Assembly (NCBI GenBank): GCA_029891345.1
Contig: CM057009.1
Span: forward strand, 286,202,966 to 286,266,965
From: Dryococelus australis
Taxonomy: Eukaryota; Arthropoda; Insecta; Phasmatodea; Phasmatidae
DNA: 64,000 bases
Reading direction: 5' to 3'
Part shown: in pieces, positions 46,741 to 58,407 of the stretch
Numbering within the stretch: the first letter of the stretch is position 1
How the letters are laid out: every line of letters begins with the position of its first letter
Made by a program: the position numbers and the translations under genes
The notes under the pieces: generated by a model
What the model was told of the DNA's origin: nothing
The model's input: the letters and a program-made list of their open reading frames with translations, nothing else
The model's database searches: none

Positions 46741-46880
46741 ATCAAGCTGGTACATATTCTAAGTCCATAACCTTGAAAAAAACACACCAAATCATTACAC
46801 TACTGAACCTTGAAGTTTTTAATTCAGAAGTGGTTCATCTTATCTGTTTGCGATATGATAGCTGGTAATATGTCAAGGAT

Positions 46881-47395
46881 AGTCGATAGGAAATGCGGGA
46901 GCCAGCACAGCACACTATAAATCGGCAATTTCCTTTTGAAGTACAGAAAAAATATCATAACTATTCCCTGCTAGTTTGAACGAAAGTACAATAAAAAAAT
47001 TACAAACTCAAAATCTGAAATTCGATAAAAAAGCATTCAAAATCAAGCAAATTAAAGCTAAAATAAAGAAATTTTATGGTTGTCAAGCATCTTTTTTGTG
47101 TTTCTAGAAGCACCAATTTTCGATCCTCAAAAACAAGGGAATTTACGCCAAAATCATGTCATTTTAAGCCAAAAACAAGCATATTTTAAATTTTTTCAGA
47201 AATGGACGTGCAGAATTTGTTATTTAAAAAAATAGCAAATTTTAAGCCAACATCAAGTAAATTGATCGATTTCAAGCAACTTTTTTACATTTTATAGAAA
47301 TTCTAATTATGCAAGCAAGCAATCTTAATCAATCAAATTTAAGCTAAAATGAAGCAAAATAGGCTAAAATCAAATGAAATTAAAAAAAGATAATT
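46881..47395. repeat. Left terminal inverted repeat of Polinton copy 2
   Basis: The reverse complement aligns with 63,105-63,602, for example GGAGCCAGCACAGCACACTA against TAGTGTGCTGCGCTGGCTCC and AATCAAGCAAATTA against TAATTTGCTTGATT. The word AATCAAGCAA and relatives (AAGCTAAAAT, AATCAAATTTAAGC) recur densely inside it. Confidence 0.9.
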
Positions 47396-47807
47396 GATAT
47401 GTTGGAATTAATAGAAATTTAATTTATTTTAAGAGAATTCAATAACATGTAGAGATTTTCCAATTATTCTGTACTTTCAAACCTTTATACATTATAAAAC
47501 TTGTTTCTCATTTATCGATTTTAAATAATTTTTACAAATATATTTCCATAATGATCTGGTAGTGTAATTTTATACTTTCCATCTCAAATACAATTAATTT
47601 TTTTTTACCAAACTTAGATTTATAAATTTGAAATTCAGAAGCTGCATAGGTTTTTTTAATTTAAAGATCTTGTAGTTAAGTCAGTTCATGTGAATTGTTT
47701 AACTTCTTGAGAAGTGATTCCATTTTGTTTTATTTATAAATAAAAGAAATTATTAAGATAAAGAAAACTTTTTTCTTTGCCATAGTAATTTTTTCTTTAT
47801 TAATAAA

Positions 47808-48254
47808 ATGGAATCAATGCTCGAAATGGAAAATAATACCATACATAAGCAATTTAAAAGTGGTGGTGAAGTATTAAATATTGAATGTTTTCCATCAAAT
47901 AAGCACACAAAAGATAAGCATATTAACACCTGTAAAAAATGTTAGGTAAAATATACCAGAAATAATTATGGGTTTAATAAAGTATTATGCGAATGTGGAA
48001 AATATGTTTGTATTCCATATTTTAAAAAGTATAAAATTACTAAATTACACAATACTAAAGAAATTAGCCATAATTATTATTCAACTGAGATATGTGTAGT
48101 GTGTAGTGGGAATAATTCTATCGATTCCTTTTATCACCATAAATCTACCCTAGACATACATACAACAAAATGTAAAAATTGTTTTATTGAATATACAAAG
48201 AAATATTATCAAAATAAGAAGTTAAATAATAAAAAACATTGTTTTCAATATTAA
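47808..48254 (+). pseudogene. Polinton zinc protein, copy 2
   Basis: Opens MESMLEMENNTIHKQFKSGG, in which the two Cys of the first knuckle have become other residues. Then come EVLNIECFPSN, CKKC and a stop (TAG at about 47,943). VLCECGKYVC follows, then a second module with ICVVCSGNNSIDSFYHHKS and TKCKNCFIEYTKKYY. Same plan as 30501-30931 in copy 1. Likely binds zinc and nucleic acid. Located between the left terminal repeat and the polymerase gene. Confidence 0.65.
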
Positions 48255-48392
48255 CAATAAATAAAACAGTGTTTTATTCCATTCAACTAGCTATTTTTAT
48301 ATTATTCTTGCGTAAAAATCAATGTACCAAATTGGAGTAAAAAAAAATCAAAACTTAATAAAAAAAATTTCTTACTAAATAAAAATTAATAA

Positions 48393-51300
48393 ATGGAAGC
48401 AAACAATAAACAGTTCAGTTGAGCAATAGGAGAGTGAGAGAGTTGACAGTTATAGAGATTTTAAGATTATAAATTGGTACAATATAAGAAAAGCTGATTT
48501 AATTACAGCTATTATTTTATTTATTATAAATTAACAAAGAAAATGAAAATTTGTAAATTTACCATGTTCATATGCCAATATCAAATAACTGTATTCAAAA
48601 GATAGACATGGATTAAAAGAAATATCCCCTTTCTTCATAATATATTTGAAAAGATTAGAAACAAAAGTAAGTGAGTTACGGAATGGATAGCGAAGAAAAA
48701 TTTTACAAATTTACCTTTAGCTGGTGCTAATATTAATGAATTATATGAAGTAGACAAAAAAAATTAAAAGTAATGTTCCCATTTTCCACTAATGTAAATA
48801 TAAAGAAAAGAAATAGAAGAACCAACAAAAGTTATATAGTAAATCAAGCTTTTAAAGATAGAATACCAACATATAACATTTAAAATTGTTTTAATTTAGT
48901 ACAGCTTAATCAATTTTTACATCCAGTAAAAAAATAATGTATTTGAGATAATCATGATCATCCTAGGATATTTAGAGGGGTGAAAACTAGCATTAAAGAA
49001 TATGCCAACTATCGCAAGAAAGAGAGTGGCACATTAGAATTATTTACATATTAATCACAAAACAATACAGTAGTCAATGAAAAGGATTTACAAAACCACA
49101 AACAAAAAAGATTTACTTGCACTTTTATCCGAATTTGGAATTTGAAAGAAGAGATTCAGATTGGAAATGAGATAGCATAATTCGAATACAGTTAGCTTTA
49201 AATAAGTATAATGCTTTAAATGGAGCATCACTTATCGAACTACCCACAAAGATAAAGAAAAAAAAACAAGAATCTTTTAATGTGAAAAATGAAGATAAAA
49301 ATGCTTTCTTTGGGCAATAAAATTATCACTGTCTCCAGCAGAAAAAGACCCACAAAGAGTTACTAAATATAAAGAAGTGGGGATTGATATCGATATAATA
49401 ATAGATAAATATGAATATCCTATTAAAAATGATAATAGACAAAAATATAAAATGAAATTGAAACATCAATAAATGTATACTATTTGAGGAAAAGAAGTTC
49501 AATGTATATCCAATAAAAGATACAACACACAAAAAGGAAAAACATGTAAATTTACTTTATTTCAAAAATTATACAAACTCGCATTACTGTTTATCTAAAT
49601 TGCTTTCAGCACAAAGAAATTATCCTAAAAGTAAAACTTATGTATGTGATATCTGTCTTCAAATGTTTTACCCTCAAGAAAAATTTTAATAAACATGCAG
49701 AAGACTGCTTTAAAAATGAACAAGTAAAAATCAGTTAACTTTTGGAAGGAGAGCAAATATTTTTCAAAAACTGCACACATACAATTAAAGTTCTTTTGTA
49801 ATATATGCAGATTTCGAATCAATTCTTTAAAAAATATCAACAACTAAACCTAATCCAAGAGAAATAAATAAATTTAAATTAATCCAAAAATATCCAGTTT
49901 TAACAGAGGATGATATTGACAATGGATTTAATAAAGAGGTACTTTCAGAAAGATATAAACTTACTAATGATCAAATAAATACCACCGATTTGAAGTTAAA
50001 TGATGAATCATATACAATGAAATATCAGTTACACTAAGCTTTTGGTTTTTGCTATTATATTGTATCTAGATATTATGATTATAAAACACAGTTGTATATC
50101 GAGGCACAAATGCACATAAGATGTTTATAAAATCAATGAAAAGGGAAGCAGAAGAGATTGGGGAAATATATTCGCAAATTAAAACAATGAATCCACTTAC
50201 AAAAGAAAAATAAGCATTATACAATAGATCTAAAAAAATGTACTGTATGTGAATGTGACTATACAAAGAAAAGTTATATGATCATCATCATGATCATATA
50301 ACTGGAAAATTCATTAACCCAATATATATTATTGTAATCTACAATTAAAATTACCCAGTTTGTTTAAATTTATTTTCATAACTTAGCTGAATATGATGCA
50401 CATTTATTTATTAAATATGACAAAAAAGAAATATATTTAAATGCAAATAATGAAGAAAAGTTTATTACTTTTGGGGAAGCAACAGAATATTTAAAAAATT
50501 AATTTATAGAAACACTTAAACATATTCAACTAGTTTAGATAAACTGTCATTTAATTTAAGTAAAGATCAAATTAAACACACACAAAAGCATTTTCCAAAA
50601 TATCAAGTAGATTTAGCAAATAGAAAAGGGGTTTATACGTATGGTTATATGTACAGTTGGAAAAAATTTAAAGAAACAGAACTGCCACAAAAAAAGTGAA
50701 TTTTAAAATAATTTAAATTAATTTGATATAACTGGCAATGATTGTGATCATGCAATATGTGTATGGGATCATTTTCATATGAAGAACATTGGCGAATAAC
50801 ATGATTTATACTTAAAGAGTGATGTGTTATTATTATAGGATGTATTTGAAAACTTTAGAGAAACATGTATAAGTGCATATGATTTAGATACAGCATGATA
50901 TTTTATAGCACCAGGATTATCATGGGATGCAATGGTAAACATAACTAAACAATCATTAGATTTGTTACATTATTATGATATGATTTTAATGGTAGAAAAA
51001 GGAATCAGAGGTGGATTTTTCACTTTGTTGTAAGAGACATGTAATAGCAAATAATAAATATTTAGACATTTTTAATCATAATGAAATGTCTAACTATTTA
51101 GCTTATCTCGAGGCGAATAATTTATATGGTTGGGCAATGTCTCCATATTTACAATATGGTGTTTTTAAATGGGTTAATTATCCAGAATTTAAATTTGATA
51201 TTTGGCAAAATTATATATTAAATCTTAAGGATGATTCTGATCATGGTTACATTTTTGAAGTAGAACTAGAGTATCCACAATAACTACATAAATTACGTAA

Positions 51301-52370
51301 ATATCTTCCATTTTTGTCCAGATAATAAGGTAGTTCCAGGAACAAATCAGTCTAAATTATTAACAACTTGACTTAATAAAAAAAGTATGTAAATACACTA
51401 TCACAATTTGAAACGGCATCTAAATAATGGACTCAAGCTTACAAAAATACATGGAATATTAAAGTTTTATCAGTCTGATTGGTTAAGGAAGTACATAGAT
51501 TTGAAATACATCGATGAGAACTAATGCAAAAACCTAATTTTTAATTTTTTTTTTAAAAGCTGATTAATGATTCTGTTTTTGGTAAAACTATGGAAAATAT
51601 AAGAAACAGGGTGGATATAAGACCGATCTCGAATGGAAAAGCCTGTGATAAATTAGCAGCAAAACTAAATTTCAAAAGAAGTACCATATTTAATGAGAAT
51701 CTTGCAGCTGTCAATATGAACAAAACAAATGTAAAATTTAATATGTCTATTTATGTGGGTATGACAATTTTGGATATATCGAAATAGTTAATGTATGATT
51801 TTCATTATAAAATGATGAAACTAAAATATGGAGATAACATTAAATTATGATTTCAAGATACCAATTCTACATTTATAACATAAAAACAGAAGATTTTTAT
51901 GAAGATATAAAGTCAACATTTAAAAAATGTGATACAAGTGCAAGTGAATACCCAAAAGATAATATACATTAACATACATCAAATAAATAAGAATTTTTAA
52001 GGTGAGGTGAAAGATGAATGTAACGGGAAAATAATGAAAGAATTTCTTGGTTTAAGAGTTAAAATGTATGCCTTTAGAGTTAATGATAAAGAAAACAAAA
52101 GTACGAAAGGTGTAAATAAATGTGTTGTTAATAAGAGAATAACATTTGAGGACTATAAGAACTGTTTGTTTAAAGAAAAAAATACATTATAGAACAATGA
52201 ATTTAATGAGTGAGAAACATGAAATATATACAGTCGAAGATATTAAAATAACATTAAGTCAATGTGATGACAAACGGTTTATACTACAAAATGAAATAGA
52301 TACAATACCATATGGATATGGAAACATAGAATCTTATACATCTTTAATTTCCAAAATAATATCGATATAA
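48393..52370 (+). pseudogene. Type-B DNA polymerase A of Polinton copy 2
   Basis: A long gene of about 1,300 codons broken into many frames. The N-terminus has a SAP-like helix pair (NIRKADLITAI). At about 49,205-49,320 lie ASLIELPTKIKKKK and NEDNKCFLWA-type words, followed by PAEKDPQRVTKYKE. Exo I is YADFESIL (about 49,806). A Cys/His insertion (HHDHITGK) lies at about 50,290, and exo II reads AEYDAHLFIK. Then come DVFENFRETC, GLSWDAMVNIT and MILMVEKGIRGG. Motif A is YLEANNLYGWAMSPYL (51,102-51,149), followed by FEVELEYPQ. Motif B region reads INDSVFGKTMENIRNRVD, motif C reads FQDTNST (catalytic DTD changed to DTN), and the C-terminal domain has KIMKEFLGLRVKMYAFRV, CVVNKRITFEDYKNCLF and SEKHEIYT. 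It would copy the element by protein priming. Copy 1 lacks this C-terminal domain. Confidence 0.88.
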
Positions 52371-52372
52371 GC

Positions 52373-53026
52373 ACCATCAAAATCAATTAGTTTACCATTT
52401 TCATTCGTAATTTCCAAAACAATATGATTGAACCGCTCCTTACTAATTTTATAATAAATTGGAAATGTGGGCTCATAATCAATATAATATCTTAAACCAA
52501 ACATATTTTTTGGTGGAAAACTAGCATTTATATCAGTTTCTATGTGATTAGACTTATCATATTATATAAACATTCCATATGCCAAATTGCAGTGAACATT
52601 TATTGCTTTAAATGGAACAAAATTAGGTAATTTACTGCCTATAACAACTTTGTCATTTTCAATAAGCATATTACTTTAAAAACTAAGAATAGCAGATAGT
52701 CAATCGTCAAATTTAATATCAAACTTAGAATTAATAGATATTCTATTTTTCACATTATCTGCTCTTAATTCAATGTTGTTTGTTGAAAATGGTTGAATCG
52801 AATTTATAGTTTCTTTTAATTATTGAATATTGTATAGTCTTCTAGGTATATTTATTACTTTATTGTTTTCAATCAATGTTATAGTATTATTGGTTATATT
52901 GAAGGTCACAAATTTTGTGCAAAAACCAATCAATGCTATAGATTTATCTTTATAAACTATATCATAATGCAGTTTTTTCTTTAGAATGGAACTATTATTT
53001 GTTAACCTAAATACTTTATTATCCAT
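52373..53026 (-). pseudogene. Penton-like (single jelly roll) minor capsid protein
   Basis: A minus-strand ATG at 53026 opens a 68-codon frame (MDNKVFRLTNNSSIL, ALIGFCTKFVTFNITNN, NKVINIPRRLYNI). After a stop the sequence goes on with TNNIELRADNVKNR, AINVHCNLAYG, HIETDINASFPPKNMFG, KERFNHIVLEITNENGK and LIDFDGAYIDIILEIK. Known: the second capsid gene of arthropod Polintons has the same flow, an N-terminal IPxGxY-type stretch, a CNxxxGxYxN motif and a C-terminal VDxxGxLIDFxGExI strand pair. It ends tail to tail with the polymerase gene (52,370). Stops and two or three frame changes. Absent from copy 1. Confidence 0.65.
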
Positions 53027-53084
53027 TTAATAAAAAAATAGTGTTACAAATGAAAAAAAGACGACCAGGATGTTGGTGTTTTAT

Positions 53085-53666
53085 TTTCTGAAGAAAATTT
53101 CAATAATCAAAAGAATGGCGAAGTTTTGCCTGACAATATGAGTCATTATTGTTGGGTCCAGTAGAGGTGCGAAAACCAATTTGACGACAAATTTCATTTA
53201 TAAGAATTGTTGGTTAAATTTAAATAAATTGTATGTCTGTTCAAAAAGTTTGAATCAACCGAAATATATTCAGTTACAAAATGACTTTGATGTAATATCC
53301 AACAAGTTTAATGAATATAAGGCTTAATATTTAAATAACAATGATAAAATGATTCCACTAGATCAGTGTGAAAATAATTATCTTGTTATTTTCGAGGATG
53401 TCATCTTGGAGAATCAAGATATTATATGCGAGTGCTTTACTATGGGAAGCCATATAATTGTTGAAGTATTTTATTTGGCACAGACTTATTCAAAAGTACC
53501 TAAACAAGTAGTAAAAGATAATGCAAAATTTTTGTGTGTATTTAGACAAAATGAAACAAATTTCAAACCCCTATATAATGATTTTGTCGGTGGATATATG
53601 ACACATGGGAAATTTAAAGAGATCTGTTCAAAATGTTGGGGCGAAGACTATGGTTTTATAAATTAA
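53085..53666 (+). pseudogene. DNA-packaging ATPase (FtsK/HerA, A32 type)
   Basis: Walker A is read as IIVGSSRGAKTNLTT at about 53,145. The Gly just before the Lys is Ala in this copy. NKLYVCSKSLNQPKY follows. The 53349-53666 frame has Walker B as LVIFEDVILENQDIICE, with the first acidic residue Glu instead of Asp. Then come a MGSHIIVEVFYLAQTY sensor-like stretch, PKQVVKDNAKFLCVFRQNE and GGYMTHGKFKEICSKCWGED to a natural stop. This order is diagnostic for the Polinton/NCLDV-type genome-packaging motor. A stop near 53,330 separates the two halves. It lies head to head with the penton-like gene, with about 60 bases between. Not found in copy 1. Confidence 0.82.
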
Positions 53667-53789
53667 AATATGAGTATAAAAATGAAGGAAGGGAAGTATC
53701 ATAATAAAATCAAAGGCTTTTATAAAATAACTTCATCTCATAAGAAGTGTGAGAATTCTTTTATCTGCTCCAGAAAATATGCTGCAATC

Positions 53790-54265
53790 AAGTTGCGAGA
53801 GAAAAACTTGACCAAGGATATGCATTTTGCAAGTAGTACCAACTAATTTCCGATACGAAACAAATCTGATCACTAAGTTCCATCTTCATCTTCTTATGTG
53901 AATATATAGATGCATGACCAAAAAACACTAATTATAGAAGTATTGTGTGCCTTGCCCTCATGAACTGGAAACGTCTTCCAACAGATTATCCTGTTTGGAT
54001 CAATCTCATTAATATCCTTTGATGCAGGCTTCTTCTCGACGTGAGTCCTTCTAAAGAAACACAATTCCAACAAACCACTGCCATCTTTAGCAGTTATTCC
54101 TTGACGATCAAAACAGTACAAAAAATACAACATAATACAACTCTCTTCTGTGTCAAGGATCTTAACTGTCCAAGATATAATCTTTATTGACATACTTAGT
54201 AAAAGACATAATATTAAGAACCTTTCTCAGGTAATAACCAGAAGAACGAATTCGCCTCTGATTCA
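53790..54265 (-). pseudogene. Unidentified protein module U1, minus copy (palindrome left arm and beyond)
   Basis: Read on the minus strand: MNQRRIRSSGYYLRKV, then a 99-codon frame (54193-53894) with SWTVKILDTEESCIML, FDRQGITAKDGSGLLELC, FFRRTHVEKKPASKDINEID and NRIICWKTFPVHEG. In a further frame LYIHIRR and YRKLVGTTCKMHILGQV follow. A splice-acceptor-like pyrimidine tract with AG precedes the first block in the mirrored arm. Related blocks occur at 54935-55170 and 63765-64000 (plus) and 46740-46595 (minus). Differences to the 63.8-kb copy are largely synonymous or conservative. I cannot name the family. Confidence 0.5.
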
Positions 54266-55165
54266 TGTTGGGACGAAATCCGCAAAAACACATAATCAAT
54301 AACGTTAATGATTGTAAAATGAATATAAAATGCAAAAAAGTAATAAAACTGTTAATTCAACACAGATACATACCTCAATACAAGGCAGGAACACAAAAAA
54401 AAACCGAAAACAAACTCCAGGATCAGCCCACACCAATTACTTTAACCTACTCGCTCGGCATTTAATATGCAAATGGGAACTCCGCAGCAGCGCTATGCAT
54501 CTCTATATGCTGCCCCTATGTGCTGGGACCTTATCACCAGGTGTACTTCCTGGCCCAACTAAGCCCCCACTTCTTATCAGTTGTGATAGTGCATTGCGCT
54601 TGGTTGTAACTGGAAGTTGTTTATCGCCCGGAAGTGGCAGCTTGGTGATGCCCGGAAGTACATCCAGTTATAAGGTCACAGCACATAACAGCAGCATTTA
54701 GAGATACGGAGTGCTGCCGTGGAGTTTCACCATTCACATGTTAAATGCCGACCGAGTAGGTTAAAGTAGTAGGTGTGGGCTGACCCTGAACTTATCTGTT
54801 TTCTGCTTTTTGTGTTCTTATCTTGTTTAGAGGAATGTATCTGTGTTGAATTAATGTTAATTAATTTCTGCTTATTATATAAATTTTTACGATTATTAAC
54901 AGTATTTGTGTGTTTTTGCAGATTTCATCCAGACATGAATCGGGGGCGAATTCGTTCTTTTGGTTATTACCCAACAAAGGCTTATCGTAATATTGTGTCT
55001 TTTACTAAGGATATTAATAAAGATGACAGATCTTGGACAGTTAAGATCCTTGATATAGAAGAGAATTATATTTTGTTGGCTTTTTGCATCATTTTGATCT
55101 TCATGGAATAACTGCTAAAGCTGGTAGTGGTTTGTTGGAAATGTGTTTCTTCAGAAGGTCTCATA
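54037..55165. repeat. Large near-perfect palindrome, about 1.13 kb, centred near 54,601
   Basis: Corresponding points lie symmetrically: CGAATTCG at 54247-54254 and 54947-54954 (midpoint 54,600.5), GGACC/GGTCA at 54526-54530 and 54674-54678 (midpoint 54,602), and the outer limits 54,037/55,165 (midpoint 54,601). Further pairs include AACCTACTCG(C/G)TCGGCATTTAA with its complement at about 54,760. Arms are about 565 bases, with little or no loop and roughly 80 percent identity. It has split the stretch between the ATPase and BRO genes of Polinton copy 2. It could be a foldback transposon or an inverted duplication. Confidence 0.8.
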
Positions 55166-55170
55166 TGGGT
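54935..55170 (+). pseudogene. Unidentified protein module U1, plus copy (palindrome right arm)
   Basis: Preceded by TTTTTGCAG (acceptor-like, ending at 54,921). Reads MNRGRIRSFGYYPTKAYRNI, then SFTKDINKDDRSWTVKILDI and EENYILL, and after a one-base frame change FDLHGITAKAGSGLLEMC and FFRRSHMG. It is the mirror copy of 54265-54037 and keeps the more open frame. Family unknown. Confidence 0.5.
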
Positions 55171-56213
55171 GGAGAGAAGATAAAACACATGGCCTCTCTC
55201 TTCGACCTTAATGTAGAGAGCTGCTCTCTAGTTGCAACACATCGAACAGTTGTATAAATGACTCCACTCGGCGACCTTGGGGTGAGCTCGGCGCAGCAGT
55301 TGTGACACACTTAGTGAGTGACTTGCGATGAAGAAGCTTTCAACTCGCCACAGCTCGCCGCATGAAGTTTTATAATCACCTTCTCGTTCATCTTGTCAAC
55401 ATGGTTCAGTTGACAAGGCGTTCGACTTCAAGCTTGTGGGACCAGGGTTAGAATCCCTGGTCCATGGGGATGAATTAATGGGGTGTTGGTGCCCCCACTA
55501 TTAAATTACAACCCAAGTTGTTCAAAATTCGACCTAAAAACCTTGCTCATGCTTGTATAAAAATAAAAGCAGTAGATGCAAATAATTGCTACCATCTCAA
55601 GTTCCAGTAATAAATGCTTTCTACGAAATATTTGTAAAATAACAGATGTATAGCTGGAGTGTTCCCATATGATGTAAGGTGCCAAATCATATGGGAAGGT
55701 AGGTACTAGAAAAATAAAGAAAATTAATAAAAATGTGAATAACTTCCCACTTAACAACTTAAAAAAAAAGTAGCCGACTAGTGCTCAAGTGGGAAGTTTC
55801 TCCAATTGGAGTTTTGCTGGTATCACTATCAAGGCTGAAAAAATACATAACAGGCGAGGTGTAACAACCCGTAAACCTGGGAGGTATCTGGTGTTGTGTA
55901 ACAGTCCATGAACCTTCTGCAAATTTTTAAAAATCAAGTTCATTTTAGGTTAAATGTGCATTGAATAAGTAATGAATGAATGTTGAACACATTTTATGTA
56001 CAATGAACAAACATTGAGCAAATTTTATGTATGTTAAATTATGTTACATTCTAAATATATGGGGGTTAAGAATCGTTACTCCCTTCAAATATATAACCAC
56101 ATACAATATTTATCATGAATATGGTCTGTATCCTTTAATTTAATTTTTGTATTATTTTTCATTTTTTTATTTAAAAAGAATACATATAAACCACGTATTA
56201 CTACTCGCCAATT
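55171..56213. other. Non-coding stretch between palindrome and BRO gene
   Basis: Holds the tRNA-like SINE head listed separately and AT-rich DNA. A weak direct repeat CATTTTATGTACAATGAACAA/AATTTTATGTATGTTAAATTA lies at 55,990-56,045. The open frame 55757-55506 (minus) looks spurious. Confidence 0.35.
55395..55475 (+). mobile_element. tRNA-derived SINE head
   Basis: A box TGGTTCAGTTGACAAGGCG (55402-55420) and B box GGTTAGAATCC (55446-55456), the latter in a perfect T-arm hairpin ACCAGG...CCTGGT (55441-55461). The rest of the cloverleaf is weak, so this is a tRNA-derived repeat rather than a functional tRNA gene. It differs from the SINE at 41,050. Confidence 0.6.
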
Positions 56214-56219
56214 TTGCTT

Positions 56220-57115
56220 ATGCATAATATCACATATAAAATGGAGTCAATTCTAGACATAAATAATAACAAACTTATTTACAATGGTAAACAAGTTTCT
56301 ATGATTATTGATGAGGAACATAATTGTTGGTTTAGAGGAAAAGATAATGCTGAATTATTAGAATATTCTAACCCAATAGATGCATTACAAAAGCAAATTT
56401 CATTAAAATATGAGAAACCTTAATCAGAAATAGTTGGGATGAAAAATTCATCCCAACTTAGTTACCATACTGGTAAAGCAGTTTATATTAGTGAGTCTGG
56501 TTAATATTAACTTATTTTTAGTTCACATTGTAAAATTGCCAAGCTTTTTAAAACATGGATATTTGAAGAAGTTATTCCATCAATTAGAAAACATGGTGAA
56601 TATAAGATTCACAAGGATGCAATGCATTTACGCAAAGGCCAAATAGAGCATATAAAAATGAACGAAATTAGAGTCATTCAAAAGACATAAATTAAATTCA
56701 AGGTGATCATATTGAAAATTTAAGAGATATAGTTCACATGGCCTTAGATGTAATAGTTCGCAGAAATTTTGTACATGTTGTACAACAAACACAAGATAAA
56801 AATTTAAATCCAACATTTGTTCTTTTAATATTATTTGATGATGATTTTGAATAGGGCGATTTTGAATATGGCTACTATGTCGTAAGAACCCAAGGAAAAT
56901 ATGTTCAAAGACAATTGCATAGAACTGAAGATAGGTAAACTAATTGTGAACAATTATTGATATTTGGTTATATTCCATATCTATCAATTTATATCAAAGA
57001 ATGAAAGAAACATCGTGTGTTTTCCTAACTATTTTTAAATTGCCAGAAACAGTTATACCCAACAACAATTGATTAAAGTTATTCATAATCTTCATCAAAT
57101 TCTGTAAGAACCTAA
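56220..57115 (+). pseudogene. BRO-N domain protein (baculovirus-repeat-ORF family)
   Basis: The frame starting at ATG 56220 (or 56241, MESILDINNNKLIYNGKQV) contains DEEHNCWFRGKDNAELLEYS, then NPIDALQKQISLKYEK and a stop at 56,421. After it, in shifted frames, come TGKAVYISESG, LIFSSHCKIAKLFKTWIFEE, VIPSIRKHGEYKI and a C-terminal YYVVRTQGKYVQRQLHRTED. The WF-(R/K)-x-KD-x-A-(E/A)-(L/I)-L-x-Y signature and the WxxEEVLPSIRKxGxY end are those of BRO-N. BRO proteins bind DNA in large insect viruses and occur in some Polintons. Function here is inferred only. At least two stops are present. Confidence 0.75.
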
Positions 57116-57431
57116 ATTAATAATAAACTGTTAAATCACATGATGAATTAGGTGTCAGTAAAACACTGACACATGGTGCTATCCAAAAATCTAACCATTT
57201 TGAAAATGAATCTGGTCTTTAATCTTTAATTTAAGACTTTTTCAACCAAATATTCAGCGGGGTAGTAAACATGCATGATAATAATCCTGCATGGCTGTTA
57301 TCTTGAACGATTAAAGCTCCATCATGATTAATGATCTGACACTATTAATGATCCTGCACAACTGCACAGAATCATAATTAAATTCACAAAACATGTGTTT
57401 TATTAATCCATGAGTTATGCGAATTATCAAA

Positions 57432-58255
57432 ACCTAACCATTTCACATAATTTTATCACCTTTGGTTTTTAAAAGTTTTTCAACCAAATATTCATCTGGA
57501 TAGTTAGTTTTCATAATTTTGTATTCATTAAAACTACATTTTATTTCTTCTCTGTTGGTATCTTTCAGTTTGTATGAGGGTACATCATAATTTAGAACTT
57601 CAAAAATAGTAAACAATTCTGTTGTCCAATTAGTAGTATAACCCTTTTCAAAAATCATTCATCTTTGCTCAATTGGACAATATCGCCAACTTTGTATTTC
57701 GATTTATTAAACACATTCGCAAAATGTTGTTGTCTTAAAACTTTTTTTCATATTTTTTAATGACTTCAATTGGTTTCATACCAATAGTGCGATGTTTTGT
57801 ATTGTTGTATTCTTTCACTAAATCATCTAATATATTTAACCATTTGCAATTGTCAATTAAAGCAAATTTCTTCCACATTTGGTTCTTCATTATACGATTA
57901 TATCTCTCTACAATACTGGCTTTAATTTCGCTGAATGTAGAATAATAAGTTCTTTAAATATTTTATTATAAAATTTGGACCCATTGTCACTTTTATAAAT
58001 TATATGGTTTTCATTTAATCACTATGCATTCTAAAGCATTTGCTATATTTTTAGCAGTTTTATCTTTTATAGACATAGCAAATACATATCTTGAAAAAAA
58101 TTTCAGAAATTGTTATATTTTTGTAGCCATTATTTATATGTGATTTACCTTTTAAATTTCCAGTATACATCTCAACAAGATCAATTTGCTATAAATCATC
58201 TATTCCGTATGATATATTTTTAATGCAGATTTATATAATTAATTGATTATGCCTT
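57432..58255 (-). pseudogene. Retroviral-type (Polinton) integrase
   Basis: On the minus strand and in order: IDLVEMY (first catalytic Asp) at about 58,210-58,170, NNGYKNI, FFSRYVFAMSIKDKTAKNI, YKSDNGSKFYNKIFKEL (second Asp in SDNG, about 58,000-57,950), IKASIVERYNRIMKNQM (catalytic Glu in SIVERYNR, about 57,915-57,870), DDLVKEYNNTKHRTIG and MKPIEVIKK. The C-terminal domain is the 57658-57443 frame (MIFEKGYTTNWTTELFTIFE, YLVEKLLKTKGDKIM), which ends just where a chromodomain usually begins. All three catalytic residues are still readable, but frame changes separate them. It catalyses element insertion, matching the 6-bp target duplication. Confidence 0.85.
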
Positions 58256-58269
58256 CACTTACATTGAAA

Positions 58270-58407
58270 AAATTTTTAATGTTAATTTATTAGAATTACA
58301 TATTGAAAATTTACTTTTCTAAACTAATCGTCCATTTATAGTATTTTCACTTTTATATTATTATTTTTAGTAACTTTCTTACACTTCAAGCACCAAGTAT
58401 TCTCCAT
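58270..58407 (-). pseudogene. Small zinc-ribbon protein (DUF5679-like)
   Basis: ATG at 58407 gives MENTWCLKCKKVTKNNNIKV, then a stop, then NGRLV..KSKFSICNSNKL in nearby frames. This is a CxxC ... CxxC/N plan of the short zinc ribbons found next to Polinton integrases. Its ATG abuts the stop codon of the upstream minus-strand gene (58410-58408), so the two were probably one transcript. The second Cys pair is damaged. Function unknown. Confidence 0.5.

Noticed and set aside
54330-54701. 123-codon plus frame across the palindrome centre
   Set aside because: It crosses the mirror axis, so its second half is the complement of its first. It is unlikely to be a protein.
55395-55475. A functional tRNA gene
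   Set aside because: A and B boxes and a T-arm are present, but acceptor and anticodon stems do not pair well. A SINE head fits better.
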